This document shows, one piece after another, positions 7,442 through 13,528 of a stretch of DNA of 15,397 bases (its first letter is position 1; every line of letters starts with the position of its first letter). The DNA comes from JBBQSF01 sp038214085 (GTDB lineage Bacteria > Bacteroidota > Bacteroidia > Bacteroidales > CG2-30-32-10), in contig JBBQSF010000071.1 of NCBI GenBank assembly GCA_038214085.1, positions 1 to 15,397 on the forward strand, given 5' to 3'. The notes below the pieces were generated by a model. The model made no database searches. It was given only the letters and a program-made list of their open reading frames with translations, and had not been told where the DNA came from. Both the position numbers and the translations under genes were made by a program.

Positions 7442-8431
7442 TTACTTAAAATCACTGAAATATTTCATAAACTGTGACCGCTCATATAAAGAAGGGTTTG
7501 GTATCTTCGAATAACTCAAGCTTCCTTTAAATTCACTTATTGCAGAGAATCCTTTTTGTGTCATCCATGTCTTTATTCCGGTATTCATTTCTGCTATGGC
7601 TTCATGACCTTTTTTATAAAGCACTGAAGCTATCTGAACCACATCAGCACCTGCAAGTATGCTTTTTATTGCATCTGCTGAATCATGAACACCTCCACTG
7701 GCCGATAAATCAGATTGTAATTTACTATGCAGCAATCCAACCCAACGTTGCACCAGATAATTATCGGACTTTGTGCTGAAAATATCAGCCGATTCAATCT
7801 TCATATTTTCAATGTTGATATCTGGATTGAAAAAGCGGTTGAAAAGAACGATCGATTGAACTTCTTTGCTCAGTTCAACCATAAAACCCGACAAGTCAGT
7901 AAAGTAGTGGTGAAGCTTTACAGCGATAGGAAGTTTTGTGTGTTCACGAACATTTCTAATAATAGAAAAGTATCTGTTTCTTATTTCATCAGCAGTTTGA
8001 TCCGGATTTGAAGGGAGAATAAAAATGTTAAGTTCTATTGCATCAGCTCCGGCACTTTCTATACTTTTAACATAACTTACCCATTCGCTGTCGTTTGTGC
8101 AATGCACCGAAGCAATAACAGGGATTTTAGTTTCCCTTTTCGCCTCTTTTATCAAATTCAGATACGAATCGGCTTCATGCTTTTTGGTGTAGTATGCAAT
8201 ATAATTTTCAGTGTAATCATATGAATTAAACATGTTATTGGTGCGAAGAGAATCAATTTCCATGAGAATCTGTTCTTCAAAAATTGATTTCAGAACCACT
8301 GCGCCTGCACCAGCCTCCGCCAGTTTTACAATACTACCAATATTGTTGGTGAATTCGCTGCTCGAAGCAATTATCGGACTTTTGAGTTTGAGGCCCAAAT
8401 AGCTTACAGAAATATCCTGAATATCTGACAT
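7442..8431 (-). CDS. Dihydroorotate dehydrogenase-like flavoprotein (not PyrD)
   Basis: A 329-residue FMN TIM-barrel protein. SYLGLKLKSPIIASSS (10-25) opens like PyrD; the Lys of PIAVKL (K172), SASGGVHD (243-250) and GADVVQIASVLYKKG (261-275) are the FMN and phosphate-binding elements. True dihydroorotate and dihydropyrimidine dehydrogenases carry NxSCP with a catalytic Cys, but here the loop reads ELNIFILPSNPD (133-144) with no Cys. As far as I recall, that substitution is typical of the family databases call 'dihydroorotate dehydrogenase-like', so the pyrimidine reaction is unlikely and the substrate is unknown. Its ATG lies four bases after the stop of the FeS-flavoprotein gene, so the two products are made together and may exchange electrons. 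Confidence 0.88.
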   Translation of the reverse strand: MSDIQDISVSYLGLKLKSPIIASSSEFTNNIGSIVKLAEAGAGAVVLKSIFEEQILMEIDSLRTNNMFNSYDYTENYIAYYTKKHEADSYLNLIKEAKRETKIPVIASVHCTNDSEWVSYVKSIESAGADAIELNIFILPSNPDQTADEIRNRYFSIIRNVREHTKLPIAVKLHHYFTDLSGFMVELSKEVQSIVLFNRFFNPDINIENMKIESADIFSTKSDNYLVQRWVGLLHSKLQSDLSASGGVHDSADAIKSILAGADVVQIASVLYKKGHEAIAEMNTGIKTWMTQKGFSAISEFKGSLSYSKIPNPSLYERSQFMKYFSDFK

Positions 8432-8435
8432 ACAG

Positions 8436-10235
8436 TTATTTTTTATTGTTTAAATAATCATCAATTCCTTTTGCGGCTTTGTGTCCGTTAGCAACTCCAT
8501 GTATTACATCCGGACCTTCAATAATATCACCACCTAAATAAAACCATGGAAGCGATGATTGATACGTTAAGGTATCGACCAAAATGCGGCCTCGGTGATC
8601 TTTTTCAAGCTGTTCCATAAATTCAGGAGTGATATACCCAAGATCCATTCCTTGACCTATGGATTCTACCACCATGTCGGCTTCAAAATAGTTTTCGAGA
8701 TTTTCATCAAAAGAAGGATTGAATCTTCCTTCAGCATCAAATACCGATAAACATTTTACAACTTTCAACCCTTTGATTTTGCCATTTTCAATTACGATTT
8801 CGCGTGGACCCCAACCCGGGTTAATTATTGCATTTTCTTCGCGTGCTTCCATAATTTCTTCTCTGTCCGCTGGCATAATATCTTCCGATTCCAAAGAGGT
8901 AGCAATAACCTGAACTTTTCCATATTTTTGTTTCTGCATGCGTGCAAGAGAGCGGGTGATATCCATTGCAACATTTCCTCCACCAATAACCACAATTTTT
9001 TCGGCAACTTCAATGGGTTCATTGTCGGTAATTTTTCGCAGAAGTTCAATGGCTTGATACACGCTTTGATGCTCAGTTCCGGGAACACGGGTGCTTCGAC
9101 CCTGATGCAGTCCGGTGGCAGCATAAACAACATCGTATTCTGATTGAAGTTGTTTGAGTGTAATGTCTTTGCCCACTTCAACATTGTAACTTATTTCTAC
9201 GCCCAGCGAAAGAATGTAATTGATATCCTTATCAATTTGATCGTATGGTAGCCGGTACTCAGGAATGCCATAGCGCATCATGCCACCTGCTGATGAAAGT
9301 TTTTCAAATATTTTAACAGAATATCCCAATAATGAGAGGTAATAAGCAGCGCTCAAACCTGCAGGTCCAGAACCAATAATTGCGACCTTGCGGTTGTTCT
9401 TTTCAACGGAATCCTGGAGTAACACTTTGTGATATTCCGATTCCGGCACCTGGTCGGCAATGTAGCGTTTGAGCCAGCGAATTGAAATTGGATCACCGCG
9501 ATGCCCTAAGGAGCAAACGGTTTCGCATTTGTGTGTGCAAATACGGCCGCAAATTTCGGGCAGAGGATTGGTTTGATACATGATACGCAATCCTTCTTCA
9601 ATATTATCTTCGCGAATGGCTTTGATGTATTCGGGAATTCCCATGTGAGCAGGACAAGTGGCGGTACAAATTCCGCAAGCAACGCAACGGTCGGCTTCGG
9701 CAAGGGCTTCTTCTTTCGAATATCCTTTCATTATTTCAATAAACGACTGGTCGCGGTGTTCAGGATGCAAATGATCCATGTCAATTCTTTCAAGCGGATA
9801 GAGCTCATAATTGTCTGGCTTTTTATACCCTTTTTCGGCATTATCCCATGGTTTGGCATCAACACCTGGAATGAAACGGAAATTATCCGGATCGGTATCC
9901 ACCCATGTGTAAACATTTGAAAGCTTTAATGAACTTGTAGTGCAAACATCTACGCATAAAGCGCACCAGCAGCAACGACCATAATCAACCTGTGGCCGGA
10001 GTCCGCTGTCACCGTTTTGAGTTTTGCAACCTTCTACGGGAACCATGTCAATAGCTTCGTTTTCGCAAATGGCTTCGCATGTACCGCAGCCAATACATTT
10101 TTCAATATCATTCTGGTGAAATCCTCTGTAACGGTCTGCGCCCGGTCTGTTCAGCGGGTCTTTAATCGTAACAGGGTTTTTCAGGAAATGCTTCCAGACT
10201 AAAAAAGGACTTAATACATCTTTTAGTGTTCCCAT
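8436..10235 (-). CDS. NuoI-like 2x[4Fe-4S] ferredoxin fused to GltD/NfnB-like FAD-NAD(P)H oxidoreductase
   Basis: A 599-residue fusion. Residues 1-~110 resemble NuoI/EchF: a basic amphipathic start (FLVWKHFLKNPVTIKDP), then two ferredoxin motifs, C47/C50/C53/C57 and C88/C91/C94/C98. Residues ~160-599 match the small subunit of glutamate synthase and NfnB. Their N-terminal iron-sulfur region has C184, C187, C190, C194 and C229, C233, C237, C241 (with NPLPEICGRIC). The FAD motif is GSGPAG (288-293), the NAD(P) motif GGGNVAMD (418-425), and the closing FAD motif LGGD (567-570). Predicted role: oxidise NAD(P)H at FAD, or run in reverse, and pass electrons through up to four [4Fe-4S] clusters to the membrane complex encoded just before it; nuoD-like stop and this ATG are four bases apart. 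It takes the place of both NuoI and the NuoEFG input module, none of which appear here. The direction of electron flow is inferred. Confidence 0.92.
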   Translation of the reverse strand: MGTLKDVLSPFLVWKHFLKNPVTIKDPLNRPGADRYRGFHQNDIEKCIGCGTCEAICENEAIDMVPVEGCKTQNGDSGLRPQVDYGRCCWCALCVDVCTTSSLKLSNVYTWVDTDPDNFRFIPGVDAKPWDNAEKGYKKPDNYELYPLERIDMDHLHPEHRDQSFIEIMKGYSKEEALAEADRCVACGICTATCPAHMGIPEYIKAIREDNIEEGLRIMYQTNPLPEICGRICTHKCETVCSLGHRGDPISIRWLKRYIADQVPESEYHKVLLQDSVEKNNRKVAIIGSGPAGLSAAYYLSLLGYSVKIFEKLSSAGGMMRYGIPEYRLPYDQIDKDINYILSLGVEISYNVEVGKDITLKQLQSEYDVVYAATGLHQGRSTRVPGTEHQSVYQAIELLRKITDNEPIEVAEKIVVIGGGNVAMDITRSLARMQKQKYGKVQVIATSLESEDIMPADREEIMEAREENAIINPGWGPREIVIENGKIKGLKVVKCLSVFDAEGRFNPSFDENLENYFEADMVVESIGQGMDLGYITPEFMEQLEKDHRGRILVDTLTYQSSLPWFYLGGDIIEGPDVIHGVANGHKAAKGIDDYLNNKK

Positions 10236-10239
10236 TGCT

Positions 10240-11433
10240 TTATCTTTCTATTTCGGGTGGATAAGTGTGTAAAGAAACCATGATTTGTGCCACGTCAGAA
10301 ATGTTGGCATTTACCAGCATTTTTTCGAGCAATGCCACTGCATGAGTATAACTTGGACCGCGAACATTCACTCTGCGGGGAAATCCGCTGCCATCGGCAA
10401 CCAGATAATATCCGTATTCACCACGTGTACATTCACTTCTGACGTAAGTTTCGCCTGCAGGAATCTCCAAATGAAACATATTTGGCAGCTTTGCCACATG
10501 TTCGCCTTGTTTGGGCATTTTTTCCAGAATCTGGCGAATTAAGTTTACATCCATCAGCAACTCCTGATAACGAAGAAATGTTCGGGTGTAAATATCACTA
10601 TCGGTAGCTGTGATCACTTCAAAATCAAGTTCAGGATATTTTGCATACGGATAATCTTTGCGGATATCGTTAGCAACTCCAGCAGCACGTGCATTCGGAC
10701 CTACTATCCCATATTGATAAACCCAAGAAGGATCGATTACTGCAATTTCCTTGGTACGTTTTTTAAACACATAATTGTCGAATAAAACGCGGCGGATATC
10801 TTTCATAAATCCTTCAATTTCCTTTAGCGTTGCTTCCATTCTATCGGCAAAGCCTTCGGGAATATCATTGCGAACACCGCCTGGAAGAATATAAATATGA
10901 TAGATTCTCGCTCCGGTTAGTTCTTCAAAACGATCAAGAACCAAGTCGCGAAGATAGTTCGACCATTGACCTACTGTTCCAAATCCCAATGCACCGGCCA
11001 TTCCTCCTAGCCACATAAGGTAACCCTGAAGTCGAGCCATTTCAAGCGTAAGCGTTCTTAACCACATGCCTTTTTCAGGAACAGAAATTCCTGTCAGATT
11101 TTCTATACAAGTTGCATAGTTAAATTCATTGTAATCGGGTTCGGGAACAGCAATACGGCAAACCAAGGGGAAATTCTGGATATAACGACGGCGTTCCATA
11201 AGTTTTTCAAATCCGCGGTGCAGATAGCCGACATGCGTTTTTGCTTCCACTACTTCATCAGCGCAAACTGTCAGTTCCACCGACATGTTTCCTGTGATGC
11301 CTGGGTGGTTTGGCCCATGCCATAATTTCAGATATTTGTGCGAGGAAAGATCGATGTCGGCTTTTCCTTCAGCATTCACCGCAGGATATTTGCTACGGTC
11401 GCCTTCCATTGAAAATATACCTTTGTTACTCAT
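10240..11433 (-). CDS. NuoD/EchE-like large subunit lacking NiFe ligands
   Basis: A 397-residue homologue of NuoD and of the large subunit of group 4 hydrogenases. LWHGPNHPGITG (37-48) and VGYLHRGFEKLMERRRYIQN (68-87) match the conserved N-terminal blocks; H43 and Y84 fall where complex I has its quinone-binding His and Tyr. After RYIQN the chain aligns without gaps: hydrogenases have RVCGIC, this protein has RIAVPE (93-98), so the two proximal cysteines are A95 and E98. At the C-terminus hydrogenases have DPCxxCxER; here HTYPPEIER gives Y391 and E394. No NiFe site is therefore possible. The protein is a scaffold near cluster N2, likely with a quinone or other acceptor site. The ATG overlaps the NuoC-like gene by 8 bases, indicating translational coupling. 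Closest described class is Ehr; assignment is by motif, not by tree. Confidence 0.92.
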   Translation of the reverse strand: MSNKGIFSMEGDRSKYPAVNAEGKADIDLSSHKYLKLWHGPNHPGITGNMSVELTVCADEVVEAKTHVGYLHRGFEKLMERRRYIQNFPLVCRIAVPEPDYNEFNYATCIENLTGISVPEKGMWLRTLTLEMARLQGYLMWLGGMAGALGFGTVGQWSNYLRDLVLDRFEELTGARIYHIYILPGGVRNDIPEGFADRMEATLKEIEGFMKDIRRVLFDNYVFKKRTKEIAVIDPSWVYQYGIVGPNARAAGVANDIRKDYPYAKYPELDFEVITATDSDIYTRTFLRYQELLMDVNLIRQILEKMPKQGEHVAKLPNMFHLEIPAGETYVRSECTRGEYGYYLVADGSGFPRRVNVRGPSYTHAVALLEKMLVNANISDVAQIMVSLHTYPPEIER

Positions 11434-11956
11434 TGGGATAAAGTTTTTCTTTCATGTATTTAGCCGGATCTTCTGATTTTCTTCCATTGCGCTGGTGATA
11501 AAAACTTTCTGCAAATGCTCGGGTGTCAAAATCGCGGCGGTAAGGTGGTATTCCTTCCCATCCTTCCAAAATAAATGGTTCATCCACTCGTGGGCTTCCA
11601 GGGAAATTGATACCAAACATTTCATTCAGTTCACGCTGATACGTTGCAATTGTTGGCCATAAATGATGCGCTGAATCCATTTCGGCAGGATTCCGGTCGA
11701 TAAGTGTTCTGACACCAATATCAATTCTTTTTTCGGGATTATTCAGAATATAAGTTAGCTGGAATTTATCCTGTTCGATATAATCCACAGCTGTTAAAAG
11801 AACCAAGTGTTTGAATCCGCCAAGATTTTTTAAATAAGTAACAAGCGAAACGGTTTGTTCTTTAGGAATGGTAATAAAATTAAGCCTTTCCTCTTTTTGA
11901 GTGATTTGTAAAAGCGTAAACTGCTTTTTCAGATCGTTAAAAATATCTTCAAACAT
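11426..11956 (-). CDS. NuoC/EchD-like subunit
   Basis: A 176-residue homologue of the 30-kDa subunit of complex I, somewhat short for NuoC but close to EchD-type subunits. The hallmark block lies in the C-terminal half: WPTIATYQRELNEMFGINF, then GWEGIPPYRRDF, matching the WP...ERExxDMFGI...GWxGxPLRKDY pattern. It is a peripheral-arm subunit with no cofactor that holds the NuoD-like and NuoB-like subunits together. The gene starts 12 bases after the NuoB-like stop and overlaps the NuoD-like start by 8 bases. Unlike Bacteroides-type nuo clusters it is not fused to the D subunit. Confidence 0.9.
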   Translation of the reverse strand: MFEDIFNDLKKQFTLLQITQKEERLNFITIPKEQTVSLVTYLKNLGGFKHLVLLTAVDYIEQDKFQLTYILNNPEKRIDIGVRTLIDRNPAEMDSAHHLWPTIATYQRELNEMFGINFPGSPRVDEPFILEGWEGIPPYRRDFDTRAFAESFYHQRNGRKSEDPAKYMKEKLYPNE

Positions 11957-11968
11957 AATTACGTATTT

Positions 11969-12610
11969 TTACCAGTTATAATCGGGCATGTCCCAATCGC
12001 GAATTACTTGTTTCTGATTGGCTTTGTACCAGTCGAATTTGTTTGCATATTCGTTTGCTCCTTCAGCTTTTCCTTCTTTAATAAGCTTTTTTAATCCCTG
12101 AAAACCTGCCAAGAGTGCTTCGGGGCGAGGCATGCATCCTGCAACATAAATATCTACAGGAAGATAATAATCCAAACGTTTAATGGTGTTGTAACTGTCG
12201 AAATACATACCCCCGTTTATCGTACAGCTTCCAAGGCCCATAACATATTTCGGATTTTGCATCTGTTCGTAAACCCTGATAACACGTTTTAGTGTTTTGG
12301 TCGACAAATACCCGGAAACAATCAACAGATTTGCTTGTCGGGGTGTTGGCCTCCATTGAACGCCGAAACGATACGCATCAAAGCGGGGAGTCATTAATGG
12401 ACGCATTTCAATGGCTCCGCAACCGGTTCCGAATCCTAAAACCCAGATACTTTCCGAACGGGCCCAGTTGTAAAACCTTTCCATAATGCTTTTTACAGGT
12501 TTTACTTCTTCAGGGCGATCCTGACAAAAATAATCTGTCATTGGATCCACTTCAAATGATTCACCATCGGGCGAAATCACTGTTTTTTTCTTCAAATCAT
12601 CCATGCTCAT
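11969..12610 (-). CDS. NuoB/EchC-like iron-sulfur subunit with altered N2 ligand pair
   Basis: A 213-residue homologue of NuoB, which carries the terminal [4Fe-4S] cluster N2. The start chosen is ATG at 12610, four bases after the H-subunit stop; another ATG at 12604 and an upstream ATG at 12637 overlapping that gene are possible. Complex I has tandem cysteines in CCAIEM, and hydrogenases have CxxCxIE; here the block reads GFGTGCGAIEM, leaving only C64 with G65 after it. The other two ligands are kept: C129 in GLGSCTINGG and C159 in VAGCMPRPEAL. C29 lies in the N-terminal extension and could substitute, as could a non-Cys ligand. The subunit should pass electrons from the ferredoxin-like subunit to the acceptor site by the NuoD-like subunit. 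Family identity is firm; the state of the cluster is open. Confidence 0.9.
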   Translation of the reverse strand: MSMDDLKKKTVISPDGESFEVDPMTDYFCQDRPEEVKPVKSIMERFYNWARSESIWVLGFGTGCGAIEMRPLMTPRFDAYRFGVQWRPTPRQANLLIVSGYLSTKTLKRVIRVYEQMQNPKYVMGLGSCTINGGMYFDSYNTIKRLDYYLPVDIYVAGCMPRPEALLAGFQGLKKLIKEGKAEGANEYANKFDWYKANQKQVIRDWDMPDYNW

Positions 12611-12614
12611 AATG

Positions 12615-13526
12615 CTATCGGATAAAGAATTGTACATAAGCAACTGCAAGTAATCCAATTATCAGAGGAACACGCAGGAACCACCGAATGGATTGCTCAA
12701 CTTTAAAACGGGGAAATGAAACCCCCACAAATACTGACCACATGATAATAAAAAAAGTTTTAATCATCATTTCCCAATAACTGGTGGCACCTCCAAAGAA
12801 CAAGTTCATAAACAATACAGCTTTTGCCAAAGGAAAAATAGCGCGATTGCTTTGCAGCAGAACCAGATAATTAGAATGGTATTCAGTTGGCGGGCCAATG
12901 GGTATTTCCTGAGGCGCCATAACTACATCAAATGGTGGCCGCATAAATGAACCCAACAATGCAAGCATTGCCGCAACCACTGCAAATGGATTGGTAAAGA
13001 GTGTCCAATTCAGGAAACTTCCCTGCTGTGCAGCCACAATTTGATGCAGCGATAAACTATCATATTGTGCTGCAACTGCCATCAAGGCTAGAACAAAGGG
13101 AACTTCAACTGCCGTCATTTGCGCAAGTCCACGGGTAACGCCTATGGCAGAAAAAGGGTGTCCGCTTTCCGAAGCTCCAAGTGCCATACCTAAGGTTCCA
13201 AAAAACTGGAACGACAAAAGCAAAAGAACGTCACCTGAAAAGGAAAAGTTGGCAAAAAGAACGGATCCAAAAACTACCGGCATAAAAAGGAACAATCCAA
13301 CACCTCCTGTTAGTCGAAAAACCGGGCCGAGGAAAAACATTATTCCATGACGTATATTGGTCCGAAGGGCTAAAGCTTTAAACATATCAATATACATTTG
13401 ATAAAAGGGAATGCCGTGGCGTCGGCCTACACGGGCATATATCTTACGAATAACCCCGTTTAAGAGAAATCCATAATTCAATGTCAGAAAAAGGGAAATA
13501 AATGCAAATAATATTTTTTCGCCCAT
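12615..13526 (-). CDS. NuoH/EchB-like membrane subunit
   Basis: A 303-residue, multi-helix membrane protein (about eight helices). The start at 13526 is set by a GGAGG nine bases upstream; a longer frame to 13559 would overlap the previous gene. Family blocks seen are ARVGRRHGIPFYQMYIDMFK (31-50), GVTRGLAQMTAVEVPFVLAL (129-148, with E141 in the EVP position) and PFDVVMAPQEIPIGPPTEY (198-216). In complex I and Ech the last block normally reads PFDxxEAExE...EYSG; here M203 and P205 replace two acidic residues, while E207 and E215 remain. These loops line the acceptor cavity and proton path between the peripheral arm and the membrane arm, so coupling chemistry may differ. Second gene of the visible operon; its last codons lie four bases before the NuoB-like start. 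Confidence 0.9.
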   Translation of the reverse strand: MGEKILFAFISLFLTLNYGFLLNGVIRKIYARVGRRHGIPFYQMYIDMFKALALRTNIRHGIMFFLGPVFRLTGGVGLFLFMPVVFGSVLFANFSFSGDVLLLLSFQFFGTLGMALGASESGHPFSAIGVTRGLAQMTAVEVPFVLALMAVAAQYDSLSLHQIVAAQQGSFLNWTLFTNPFAVVAAMLALLGSFMRPPFDVVMAPQEIPIGPPTEYHSNYLVLLQSNRAIFPLAKAVLFMNLFFGGATSYWEMMIKTFFIIMWSVFVGVSFPRFKVEQSIRWFLRVPLIIGLLAVAYVQFFIR

Positions 13527-13528
13527 AA

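Noticed and set aside
7442..8431. Calling the flavoprotein PyrD or PreA
   Set aside because: The catalytic NxSCP loop is replaced by ELNIFILPSNPD without Cys, and no pyrimidine genes are nearby.
9531..9920. 129-codon plus-strand frame opposite the FeS-flavoprotein gene
   Set aside because: Its codons mirror a well-conserved protein on the other strand and the translation has no family features.
8436..10235. Calling the fusion protein glutamate synthase small subunit
   Set aside because: It has an added NuoI-like ferredoxin part, and no large glutamate synthase gene is adjacent; it lies inside a complex I-like operon.
12611..12658. TTG start at 12658 for the NuoB-like gene
   Set aside because: It overlaps the preceding gene by over 40 bases; ATGs at 12637, 12610 and 12604 are better.
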